Shown here: piece by piece, positions 37,254 to 49,866 of the stretch | Layout of the letters: the number at the start of each line of letters is the position of its first letter | Position numbering within the stretch: the first letter of the stretch is position 1 | The notes under the pieces: generated by a model | What the model was told of the DNA's origin: nothing | Databases searched by the model: none | Seen by the model: the letters and a program-made list of their open reading frames with translations, nothing else | Made by a program: the position numbers and the translations under genes | From: Nymphaea colorata | Taxonomy: Eukaryota > Streptophyta > Magnoliopsida > Nymphaeales > Nymphaeaceae | Length of the DNA stretch: 64,000 nucleotides | Assembly: GCF_008831285.2 (NCBI RefSeq) | Contig: NC_045145.1 | Span: 17,748,040 to 17,812,039, forward strand | Direction: 5' to 3'

Positions 37254-40200
37254 TCATATAACTGTTAGCTGCTACTCTTAATGAAACGATGACAGTTATC
37301 ACTATCAATGATCAATCTAAGCACTAAAATGAAATACAATAAGAATTCGATTTAGCTACTATAGCTGGATACTAAATTGCAGCCTTGCAACAAGAACTTT
37401 TTATAGAAAATGTTGGTCCTAACTCCAGGCCTCACGTTAGGCCCCAGGTCCTTTTATACAAGTGCTACGACAGGCATATAAACAAAACAGGAAAATTGGT
37501 GTTTTTATTTCAATCTTGCAGATGTGTTCATCATATCTTATTTAGTAAAAAACATGCACTAGATTACTTAATTTTGACACCCAAACTGACTTTACAAAGA
37601 GGCCTAAAATCAACGGCCTATTGTTTGTTGTCATCTTTTATCGTTAAACAGTACATAATAGAATCCTCAACTTAGGGGTTGTTTAATATTTCAGTTCATA
37701 ATCATTTTCACAGTGGAACCGCAACACTTACAACAGAGACCTCAGATACTTGTCATCAGAACTAAATTTCACGTCTCTGAGTTAGGAAGGGTCCATCGAT
37801 AAGCAACCACCATTCCCCAACTTTCTTAAACACTCAACCAAGATGGAGCGAGACCATGAAAAAGAACATCTAAAACTGCAAAACAGTCCACCACGTACTC
37901 CTATAACAATCGAAAGAAACTAAATGAAGAAGGCAATCATAGCAGCCCAGAAAGGCAGCGACGCCGAAGTTCACTGAACAGTCCTTGACACGACAAGAAC
38001 TAGTAAGATGGATGGAAGAGTACCAGAAGACGCCGGTAGCGGATGCGAAACTTCTTAACTCTCAAATTCCCTCAAGACAGACGAAGGCGGACTCTGTGCC
38101 TCCCTCCACTTCTTCGTGCTCTGCCCTCTTGGACTCACGCTGGGCTATGGAGTTACAATCGAAGAGACGCCCCTCGATTCGGATCAGGTGATAGCACGAG
38201 AAAGAGTAAACACCCAGCGCGCCAATTTAAGAAGACCATGTGAGGCTCGCGAGTCGTCAAGTGGAACCCCCAAGTTGGCGCCACAAAAATATCAAACGGT
38301 TGGACAAAAGGATCCAACCAAATCCTGTAAGGAGACAGATGAAAAGCCAAAGCCTAAGCCTAGGAAGAGGAAAAAGTAAAGAGAGGTTGCAGCAAAGATG
38401 GAAAAGAGAATCACGCCTTTCCATGAACGGCGTAAATGCTGCAACAGGTGTCATGTATCTTCAGTTTTTTCTTTTGTGCTGTAATGGTTTTCTTCCTTTG
38501 TCTTTTTAACTCGCGGACTTTTGGGGCCTTGGTAGCTCGAGTTTAGCTGAAGAACATTGCTTGTCTAAAGTCCTCTACCTAACCATTACATTGTATTGGG
38601 ATTAAACTAGCTAGTGTTCCACAGGACATGCACTAGGGATTGTAGATGATCTCCTTGGCAATGGTGTATAGCAACTTCGTGTATTCTCACTATACTTTGT
38701 ATTGAGAAAGTGCACCATCAAATGACTTTATGTATATTTTTATTTTGATTCTTATAGGAAGTGAATTTAAAACCAACTTAAGTTTATTGTTCTCTCTCTT
38801 TGTATATGTGTGTGTAGAGAGAAAGAGAGAGAGAGAGAGAGAGAAGTAAAAGTGATATCCAGTTATTCTACTTAAAACCCATAACAGCCCGAGTGTTACT
38901 ATTGATTTTCTTCAACTTAAGGGCGTTGTTGAAGTTTCAACCTGCTACCCAAATAAATACAAGTTTACAATCTTCTTTAAGGCCTATATGAACAAGAAAC
39001 TAGATAATAAACGTAAATGACCATAGATGAAACGTTGGTAAGTACTTTTCATCAAACTATCTAATCCTGCTGTGATACTCCATTGGTTACATTCTGGGTG
39101 ACGGTTAATCACATGGACTAAAATAAAACTATATCATCTCTTAATTATAAACGGCAGATCCTGCGATACTAGCAAACATTGCCAAAATTCAATTTTAAGA
39201 GATGAACCTCGTTCAAGGATAAGAATCAAGTTATGGCGATCAAATTAGAAAACTATTGCATTCATTAAAAAATTGGCTTTTATCTTTTCAGAAAGTTTTT
39301 TGTCTTTTAGGATGTCTAACAAGAAAGGCGAGGGAGGACCTTATCGATGGAAACGTCATGGGGCCTTCTAGGCATTCTTGAAGTGCGATATTTTTGCTTC
39401 GTTCTGGCCCGCACCTCCTCCTTTATGTTACATCATATCCTTCAACCTTTGTCCATTTTCTCAAAATATCAACGACGATGAGAGGGAGACTCGTAAGTAG
39501 GGTTGCAAGTGGTCTAAATTTGGTTTCAAGTTCTTATCAGTGTTTAATATATCAGTCTTATTTTAATCCAATTTTGTTGTAATTTTTTGTCTTCAGATCC
39601 GATCCATAACTGCATGTTAAAATCTTTTCTATTTTAATTAATTTTTTCATTTTTTTTGGCAATTTGCAATTCATTCAGACAATTTGGTGAATTGAACAGT
39701 TTGTCCGTTGTCCATTCTCAGCCCTTGATCACCATGAAATCATGATCGTGGGACAGTATCGGAACAGGAAATAATATGTAAATAAAATAAATTATGTGGG
39801 CCCGTGTTGGCAACTGCCCACACAATTAGTCCACAACTAGGTCCCACACTGCCCATCATCCTCCTCCGAAAATATCAAGTCTCCAAACTGATTGCAACAC
39901 CTCATGTGACAGCAGACAAATAAATATCGAGTTTAAATTTACTGAAATCTAAACAAGTATACATCGATCGTGACTTGAATGGATCTTTGAAAGTATGGAG
40001 CTCATCTTGCATCATGGCTTAGGCTCTTAGCGATCCAGTGGCGGAGGCACATGTGGGTTTGTGTGGGCAATCACCTGTACATAATTGCTTAATAACTAGT
40101 ACCCCATAGTTAAAAAATTTTTGGCTCTGCCCCTGCACATCGAGCTCATCTGACCTCAATTTGGCTCATCAGTCCTTTGCTCAATAAGCTAACTGACCAA

Positions 40201-42110
40201 TTAATCAATAAGCAGCAAATGTAAGGATGATGAATTATCATGCTTTGAAGGTCAGGTGGGGAGAGTAAGCGAGTAGTCCTAGAACCATGTTTCTTGTCCA
40301 CTTTCAATTGATGACTACCTAATGCATGTAATTGTTCCCCTAAACCCCATTGAGCCGGGGTTCGGTTCTAGGCAGCCAGTGGTGGAGTCAGAAATTTAAG
40401 CAGCTACGCGAGGCTAAGAATATCCCGATATGATTTTGGTTATGGAAGTATATATGAAAGACATGATTATAGTTGGAAGGAGAAAGAAAAAAAAAAGACA
40501 AGAAAAGAGAATATTCAGAAAAAAGATGGAGTTTGTTTTCACACATTGATAAGGGATGTATGGATTACCGAGAAGAGAGAAGCCGTAAAGAATATAAAGT
40601 CTCCTTTTATATGGAAATAGAAGAAAGGATGTTTTTTGTTTTAAGAGATACTTTCTACCATAGTTTTTTTTACAGACTCTCTTTCGATAATAGTCGAAAC
40701 AGTTGTCTCAAGGAACATGGTGTAGCTGGTCAGGTCGGTGGACCAGTGAGGATCCGATCTCAGTTTAATTCTCATCGGTGCTACTCCTCTAAACCACAAA
40801 AGTAACAAATGCTACCTCTCATTGAAGAGGGTAAGTTTACTCAAGTGCCCATGCAACTCTCGGCTCACAGACATAAAAAGAAAAGAGGGTTGGGGATGGT
40901 GGGTGTGGTGGAGGAAAAGAGGGGAAGGAAAGGGGGTTCGTTTTCCCACTCAGTTTGGACAATAATTTCAAAGAAAATTTTCTAATTCAGTTCCAAATAT
41001 TGTTGGCAACTCTGGGCCCCAAGTTTAAGTACACCAATCTACTCAATATTTATGTTTCCTTTTCAAAGATCTAGCGAAAATGGAAGAAGATTTCACTGAT
41101 GTTACATTAACATGACTAGAAATTTTCAACTCAAAAGACAATGGGAAATGTAAATGCTTATTTGACCGTTGTCAGTAAAATTTGCGGTTAAGAAAGATAT
41201 CTAAAAAGCATATGATTCCATTTCTTTTATTATATCCAAAATGAACCTTAAAACAACATTTCTCAAAAGTAAAGATAAATTGACTTGTTGAACTGTCATA
41301 TCCTTTTCTTATTATATTGTGGAGATAGATACGATCGCACAATTATATTTCATTTAATGAGTTTACCTTTTGATTACATATATATAAAGATTCAATAGCA
41401 CAAATGGATCCGATCCAGTCTTATTACCAAGACTTGTACATGTGTAAGTAGTTTAGCGTATCCTTAGTTGCCCTTTCTTCTTTTTTAATTTAAATATGAA
41501 TCCAGTAAATGCTTTCGGGTTGGGGATCAACTTGCCTCGTTAAACTCCGTTTGGATCCGATTAGCATCCTCACCACTGCCAGACCAACCGCCCAACTGAA
41601 AAGAAGAAACGAAGACTACAGTTCCCAACAAAGGGCACATTCACGAAATCTCAAATCTCGAAACTCGAAAGAATCGAGACTTTTTTTCACAGCATTTTCA
41701 AAACCCCGTGTGAGAATATATCTGACACTTTCTTGATAGTCACAGTTTGGAATAAATTATGTGTTTTCTAGAAGGCAAAAGTTTGGTGCTTCAGCGATGA
41801 TATTCTTGAACCTGTAAAAATTTTCACAACTTGACAGTTTATGCCAAATATATAAGCATATTCTATTTTAGCCGTAACAATAATTCGGGTAAGCGGGAGG
41901 GAATTCCATGGCTCCAGTGAACGGCCAAAGTATCTAATTATTTTCCCTTTACTTTGGGTTGTGTTGCGATCGAATGAATTTATGGTTACTCAATCTAACT
42001 TGAGAATAACATCCGCCACCTTTCGTAATATAGAGAAGTAGCACTCACAAGAATTGAATTGATGACTGAACTCTCACCAGTCCACCAGCTCAACTAGTTA
42101 CACTACACTT

Positions 42111-42210
42111 CGTGGAGATTAATCATCATAATAATGTTCGCAAATGCGTGGAGATTAATCATCATAATAATGTTCGCAAATGCCTCGATAATAATGTTCT
42201 CAAATGCCTG
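42111..42210. repeat. 36 bp tandem repeat
   Basis: 'cgtggagattaatcatcata' plus 16 further bases is repeated exactly at 42111 and 42147; a partial third copy ('ataataatgttctcaaatgc') follows. Confidence 0.85.
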
Positions 42211-42914
42211 GAGAGAATTGAATGTGATTTTTCTCGTTCTTACGGGATAACTTTTCGTGTGACAAAAGGAGATTCTCCAAATAATGTTTGGGCCTCAACA
42301 TTCATCACAATGCCAATTACAGAGAAGCTCCAATATAACTCTAACTATATACAGAGAGAACCCTTAGTATTCATTAATTATTTACAAAATTCCAGAAAAA
42401 AAAGAGAGAAAAGTCTAACTCCCACCTAGTGATATAGCGCAAACTTGGTCAAGTTTGAAAGTTCTTTTTATTGATCTAGATTTTGCGTGGCCGTTGATTT
42501 TCAAGTGGCCGGATTTTTTTTTTTTAGTTGGAATTTGCCAATCTTAATGAATGATTCTCATGATCAAGCCAATCATATTCGATCAGATCATCGACATAAT
42601 TATCAGATTTGATCAAAACAAGTTTTGAACCACATATTTTAAGTAGTATGCGGTTGCGAAGGTTACTGCGCATACTTTTCGCTGGATCTTAATGAGTGGC
42701 CAGGCCTTTTGCTACGTTGCAAGGACTCAGCGAGTTTAATTTAGTCGATGCATTGCGCAATTACGGAAGAGATTAGAATATGCGTGCATGTAAAGTATTA
42801 TACTGCAAGGCCCGCACTGATGTGCAGAAATATTAACATAGTCCTCAAGTAGCTAAAACTTGAGGACCCATGTTTTTGTCATCAGCTTAATATTTTTGTT
42901 AAAAATGCATCGTG

Positions 42915-42915
<1 letters not shown>

Positions 42916-42979
<64 letters not shown>

Positions 42980-43530
42980 GGGGTGAACACAAGCGAGTCG
43001 AGTCCAAGTTCAGTTAGCTCAAGCTCAGCGCGACTAATGAAACCTCAAACTCGAGAATAATTCGACGGAAGCAACTCGAGCTCGACTCGACAGTTACGTG
43101 TTAAGCTCGAGCTCGAGCTCAACTCGATTAAGACTTGACAAACTCGTTTGAATAGATTTGACATTCATCGTTACGTGTTGAGCTCGAGCTTGACTCAATG
43201 AAGACTCGACAACTCGTTTGAATGGAATTGATATTCATCGTTACGTGTATGTGTTGAGCTCGAGCTCGAGCTCGACTCGATTAAGGATCGACAAACTCGT
43301 AAACTTGTTTGAATATATCAACTTGATTAAGGCTTGACAAACTCGATTAAGGCTCGAGCTCGACTCAGCAGTTGCGTGTTGAGCTCAAACTCAACTTGAT
43401 CATTTGAACGAGTCGACTCATGAACTCGAACTCGACTTGTCAAGAAAATAACTCGGCTTGAAAGCCTCGAACTCGTTCACTAGCTGAGTTTTAATGACTC
43501 GAGTAGCTCGACTCATTGTTAACCCTTGCA
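42916..43530. repeat. (TA)n tract followed by a degenerate tcgag/gctcga-rich repeat
   Basis: A 60 bp TA tract, then about 500 bp dominated by gagctcgagctcga, actcga and 'acaaactcg' words in irregular multiples, with 'gttacgtgttgagctcgagc' recurring several times. Such tcgag-rich arrays occur in many plant genomes, usually as parts of non-autonomous elements. No coding capacity is seen. Confidence 0.75.
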
Positions 43531-45558
43531 TGTATAGGTATATATTGAATTCAATTCAAAAAATATCGGTAAAAAACCATTTACAGAAGCATTAGTAACA
43601 ATTTATGGTGTAGTACAGTTTATGATATTTTTAATGAAGTTCATGGTGTTTTTAACAATTTAAAATATTTAACCGTCTCAGACAACATCGGGATCGAGCT
43701 GATACATATTTACATACATAACTGGTAGATCATAGATATTTAGATTAAAGAGTTAAGAAATAATGACAGTTCTTGTTCTTCATTTATAAATTGGTGGGTA
43801 AAAAAAAAAAAAAACAAAGAGAAGAAGATGATAGAGCGTTTTTGTCATTTAGTATTAGTTCAAACTTATTTCTCTTTGTTTTTCTTTCAACCACCAATAT
43901 GTAACAAATCAAGTGCTGAGATCGTTTTTTATGTATACATACTCACGGATACTTTAAGTACATTGGTGGCATTGGCAATCCAAATTGGATATATATTTAG
44001 CAGGTCAGTTAAGCATTTTAATTGTTGTTTAGGTCATCAAAATCCAAACTTTAGATAGCTTCATTTATGGGTCTAGGTTTCTACTTTTTTTTAAAAAAGA
44101 TGGCCAATATAAACAGTAACCATCCATCCTTCTTTCTCTCTCATTTTTTTTATAAAAGTGGAAACAAAAATCCGGTCCCTTAATTGTGAATCAAAATTCA
44201 GTTGGAAGTAGATGATCCTTTTGGTCATAATCCTCAACCTTTTCTACCTTTATGGTGGGTGCTATATATATATATATATATATGTTCTGAGCTAGTTTTG
44301 AGAAAAAAATATGGAAAAGAGAGAACAAGCAATTGAGAGAGGGAAAAAAGGATTTTGAAAAACCTGTCCGATTTTAGGAATGTATATAAAATTACATCCT
44401 TCTCTTGAAAATATGATAATCCTAAGATTCTCTCCCTCTCCTTGCCAAGGCTTTAATGTTCCAATAGTGACCTTAAATTATGCATATACGTTATCCAGTT
44501 TTTCCAGCATTTCTAAAAGTTTTTATGAGTCCGATTGTATGAATGACTTACACATATCAATAACCGGATACAAGCGAAGGGAAATTCATCATATTTTATA
44601 AACGCTTTGAAGTTCACATATTAAACTTTTTTTTTTTGCTAAAAAAATGTTTGATACACATTATCATGATTTTGTTTATGTATACATTTTTGGACCTTCT
44701 TATAGAGAGCAGGCAGCACAATACATTTGTAAATAACATAATATTAAAATCTTTCATACAGGAGGGTTGAGGGGGACAGAATCTACGCAAAGTCGGGCAC
44801 TACACGTTCCAAATAGAAATTCGCGATATACCGAGAGGATGAAGGAACATTATCCTTGTGCTTGCCTCCTTCAACTACTCTTTTATTGCAGTACATAATT
44901 TTTTTTATATCTTTTTCGGGGATCGTCTTGGTCTGCCCAACGCTCCTGAAGTATTAAATCCAACGAACTCTTGGCCTTCTTTATAATGCAGCGTCCATGG
45001 TGGTGCAGATTTTGGAAGAGCAGTTGAGTCGAGAGAGAGAGAGGTGTGGTTCTCGGGGGACGGAGAGTTTGACGTGGTCGTTGAAGTTGCGGAAGGCGAG
45101 GCACGAAAGGCGGGGGCTGCACCCGTGCATGAGGGAAGGAGGAAGAGGAGAGCGCTTAGGGAGAGAGACTCTGTTGTTGCCGGGAAGATGAAACCAACAA
45201 AATAATAAAACGGAACGCAGAAATAGGAGGTGGGTTTTCTTCGGGAGTTTCAGAATTTCTCCTCTCTCTCTCTCCCCCCTCCTCTCTCTGCGAAGGAAGC
45301 TTCGGTTCTCCCCCGCAATAACGCCGTGTTGTGTCCGGCTTCTGCTGCTGCTAGATTCTACCATCCCTCACAATCTCCACTTGCACATGTCGGGTGATTG
45401 GCAGTTGCAGGAGATTAAGAAGACGGAGTCCTCGATCCCTCTCTTTCCTGTAGATCGTCTCCGTCTCCCAGTCTTAATTAGCTCCTCCCGTCCACTACGG
45501 ATGAGAACCAAATGAATGAGCGCTACCGTTCGTGCGTCTTAGACTTCGTTTTGCCAGA

Positions 45559-48500
45559 ATGACGAAGTCAAGTAATGGCTCGGATTCGTCTGTGAAGGGT
45601 GATAAGCAGAAGAAGAAGGTACGATTCTTTTCTTTCTCCATTTCTGTAGTCCTGTTATATGCTTTTGCATGGTACAAAGAAACGGAGGAACTATAAAAAT
45701 GGTGGTGAGAAATGCTACTTCTGAACCCTTGTACAGTCCTTCATTCCGAAGATCTTCGCTATGAAATGGCGGAACGGGAGAAAATCCGACGAAGATGTTT
45801 TCGCAAGAAGGGAGGCAGCCAGAGGTATTGGTCAAAATTTCTCTACTCTCTCTCTCTCTCTCCTTCTCTCTTGATCGAAAACAAGTTTGATGATGGGGAT
45901 TCGTTTATTTATTAGAAATATCTTTTTTTCTACAGATATAGAAATAAGGTTGGCAGCAACCAGGAGAAGCATGCTGGACGCGTCTCCCGTGATCAGAAAA
46001 AGCTTTTCCGGTAATCTCGAACGCCAAATTCATTGTGGTATATGCTAGAAGTTGTCACTAAGAACTCGCCATTGTTAACCATTCTGAACTTGAACATCAC
46101 GAAATCTTCTTGGTGGTATAGATCCATTGAGGGCATCAAGATTAAAACAAGGGGAAGGAAACCGAGAAGAACTCTCTTCCTTTCCTTCAACCACCGACCA
46201 GCATCCGTTTTTGCGTTAAAAATCTTATGTGGAAACTCCCGGACAATGGTGAATCAACTGAAACTGCCATCACCATAATGCGCCATAATAACATTCAAAT
46301 GCCAATCGAGGCCAAAAAGTCTAAAGTTTCTTTCTTCTTCTTCTCTCTCTCTCTTTTCCCTTTGTCCGGGCTTTCAGTTACATCACATGCCGCACTTTTC
46401 AACCTTTGAAATGAAGAGGAATCGACATTGTTCAACTTCCTTACGTTAACCTTCCAGATTCCTCCATCATGATGCATGGCTCTTGGGTTTTGCTTTCCTT
46501 CCTCGAGATTCAACAGCATATTTAAATTTTAAGCGAGACAGTCTTGGTTTGGTGGTGCAGAAAGGCACACGAATCCGAGAATCGAAGGGCTAAATTTGAG
46601 CAACTACGTCCCCCCGGCCTCCCAGTTGGTCGACATTCAGGAATTCAGGTAAACATCCCTTCATCCATAAGAAAAACCTCTCTTCCTTCACGCACATATA
46701 GAATAGCACCACTTGGAGAAGACCCACATTCCCACTAAGTCCATATGCAGAAAAAAGAGAGAGAGAGAGAAAGTCTAGGCCGGTTTACCTAGAATACATG
46801 GTAGTGGCTTTATTTTTTTCCTTTTTCTTCTTCTTGTAATTGAAGGGGAGTTGGGCAGATACCTAAAAACCCTTATAATTTTCTTGCCTTCAGTTTTCAG
46901 CATCATCCTATGTTTCTATGTATGTCAAAAAGGGTACATTATCTTTTGGCCGACCTGAGTTTCTGTTGCCCAAGAAAAGTGGAAAAATGAATTCAGAAAA
47001 CATGAAAAATGAAAATATGAAGTGCGAATACAGCTGATAGCTTGCGGACAAATGAAAAGAATCTCTTGCCTGAAACATGGCCTACCCATTAGGTCCGCTC
47101 AGTGCGAAGCAAAGTGCACTTTTGGTCGAGCACAAAGAATCCCCTCGTACCTCTATTTTCTACTTCTTACCATTAATCACATTAATTATATTTGCTTATT
47201 ATTAGTCTATGACATCTACAATAATGTTCTTCCAAGTAAGGAGTTGGGGGAAAGGGGATAAAGATAGAAAGGGAAGAAGCCCCTAGAGTTTGCAAGGTTA
47301 CATGCTCAAAAGGGTAGGAATAGAATACTAGATATTACTAGAAAACTTAGAAGCTTGGGCCAATTTTTACTCTAGGATTAAAGAGCTCTAGTTCAAGAAA
47401 AATAGTTTCATTAGGTTTAGGTCACTTGCTATCGGTTTTGGTTAATTAATGTCCATTTTTGTTGGCACTTTTCACTCTCTCTATGAGTCTCCTTATGCTT
47501 TTCTCCTGAATAAATGGACAGGATATTCGTGGCAACGTGGAACGTAGGAGGGAAATCTCCACACAACGGTCTGAACCTTGAAGATTTCCTCCAGGTGGAA
47601 GGCTCCTCTGATATCTACGTCTTAGGGTAAATTTTTTACTTTCTAATTCCATGATTTTGTGAAGATGTGGACGAGAGTACTGGTGCAGAAATGCTGCTCT
47701 TGTGAAGTCATGTTAGTTCATAAAAGGTTTAGGAACTTGGTTGTGGTGGTGTTTGTCCAGGTTTCAGGAAATAGTCCCTCTAAATGCAGGAAACGTGCTG
47801 GTCATCGAGGACAACGAGCCCGCTGCGAAGTGGCTTTCTCTCATCGGCCAGGCGCTCAACAAGAGCGCGTTTGTAAGGCAAAGGCCAGCCGAGGACGACT
47901 GCAGCCAGCGCTCGCGGCACCACTCTCAGGAACAATGGAGCTTTGCTTCTTCTGCTGCCTCCACGCCCGCACCAGCTGAGCCAAACCACGAAGGCAGCTG
48001 CTGCAACGGCTCCGCCCATGGTCCGGCCAACCCCAAGAACGCGAACCCCAAAGAGTTTTCCAAGACCCCGAGCGGCGGGCTGCCCTTCTTCCAGAAGCCT
48101 TCCCTCAAGGTGTTGTCAAAGTACTTCAGGGTGGTGGACGGCGCGCAGCTCAAGGCCTGCAACTGCCCGCCCTCTGCGTCGTCGGATAAGAGGACGTCGG
48201 AGATCGGCGATCTGATCCAGAAGGTGGAGTCGTGCTCCGTCTGTTATGGCGACCACAACTCCAGGGACCATGACGACGACGACTGCCACTCGCAGTTGGC
48301 CGGCGACATGCCCGCCGGTCCCAATCAGCTGAGCTATTACCTGATCGCCAGCAAGCAGATGGTGGGCATATTTCTGTCTGTCTGGGTGAGAAGCGAGCTG
48401 GTGCCGCACATTGGTCACCTCCGCCTGTCTTGCGTTGGTCGCGGGATCATGGGATGCCTGGGTAATAAGGTAACTAGCTGATTCGCCCTTTCATTATATG

Positions 48501-48818
48501 AAGCCAGAGTATTGGAGCCAGCATCCTGTCATTAAGGCTTATGATCCTTGTTAACAAGCCCTTTCTAAACATTTTTTAGGTGACAACTTTTCTATGTTTA
48601 CATTCAAACAGGCTTACAATTAGTATGAGTAGCTATTTAGAGTAGAATTACTTTGAGAACCCACTTTTAAAGTAGCTGACATGATTGCAGTAATTTAACC
48701 TTCTTGGCTGCTCACTGTATGAGAATGTTAATGGTTGGATGCTTAGCGTATTTTACACTTTAATTCAAATGCATAATTTTCAATATATTTGGAGTCTAAC
48801 AATTGAACATCAGAAATT

Positions 48819-48857
<39 letters not shown>

Positions 48858-49866
48858 GCACTTATACGCTTTTGGCCATGCATAGTGATAATATTTTATG
48901 ATAAATGGCATGCAGGGATGCATATCATTAAGCATGTCACTGCACCAGACGAGCTTCTGCTTCATTTGCAGCCATTTGGCTTCTGGAGAGAAGGAAGGGG
49001 ATGAAATCCGAAGGAACGTTGATGTCCTCGAGATTTTGAAGAACACCCAGTTCCCAAAAGTGTGCAAGTCTCCCGGAAGAAGATTACCCGAGAGAATTCT
49101 TGAACATGAGTATGTGTTTTTCTCCTTTTCTTTTGGAGGATTTCATCCTCCCAACGTCTACTTTTTGATGAGGCAATGCAATCATTCTCTTTGTTTTCTT
49201 ACGAACGAACAAACAGCCGGGTGATATGGCTTGGGGATCTAAACTACCGGATCGCTCTTAGCTATTCAGAGACGAGGAAATTGTTGGAGGAGAATGACTG
49301 GGATTCTCTTCTGGAGAAAGATCAGGTTAATTCCTTACCATTTCTTCTAGAAATTCTTACTTGAAGATGGTTTTCTGAAGTTTCTTCCCATACCAAGTTT
49401 CATTTTTAACAACTCAACACATTTGCAAGCACAGCTAAAGATTGAGAGAGAAGCAGGAAGAGTGTTTAAGGGGTGGAAAGAGGGCAAGATCTACTTTGCT
49501 CCCACCTACAAATACTCAAACAACTCCGATGCCTACATGGGAGAGACTGTGAAATCCAAGAAGAAAAGGAGAACACCAGCATGGTTAGCATATTTACGGT
49601 TTAAAAAATCGTACCGCCTTTTTAATTTCTCTTCCATTTGAGGTTAACCAAAAGAATTCCAAAACTTCAGGTGCGACCGCATTCTGTGGAGAGGAGACGG
49701 TATCGAACAGCTATCGTATATACGGGGAGAGTCAAGGTTTTCCGATCACCGGCCGGTTTGTGCTGTTTTTGTAGCGGAAGTTGAGATACTAAACAGTAGC
49801 AAACTTGGTGATGATGTTGATGTCGAAGATTACTTGCAGCGAAGGCACAGTTTCTATGAATATTGA
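45559..49866 (+). CDS. Type I inositol polyphosphate 5-phosphatase, ten exons, 590 aa
   Basis: Exons: 45559-45618, 45737-45824, 45936-46010, 46561-46648, 47522-47626, 47761-48469, 48916-49109, 49217-49325, 49435-49583 and 49671-49866. All junctions are GT-AG and phases agree. The catalytic domain begins at residue ~105 ([10 protein letters not shown]) and includes [13 protein letters not shown], the active-site motifs WLGDLNYR (444-451) and PAWCDRILW (525-532), and SDHRPV (550-555). These belong to the Mg-dependent 5-phosphatase family that removes the 5-phosphate from inositol phosphates and phosphoinositides. A plant-typical, poorly conserved insertion of roughly 150 residues lies between FQEIVP and [13 protein letters not shown]. 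There is no signal peptide or WD40 domain, so it fits the shorter plant 5PTase subgroup (5PTase4-8-like); the exact paralogue and substrate preference cannot be read from sequence. The Lys-rich N-terminus may aid membrane contact. Confidence 0.95.
48820..48854. repeat. (CT)n microsatellite in intron 6 of the 5-phosphatase gene
   Basis: About 17 CT units, ending about 60 bp before the exon 7 acceptor. Confidence 0.9.

Noticed and set aside
47780-48418. Minus-strand open frames of 78-100 codons
   Set aside because: Antisense to the large 5-phosphatase exon 6, whose frame is confirmed by splice phases and catalytic motifs.
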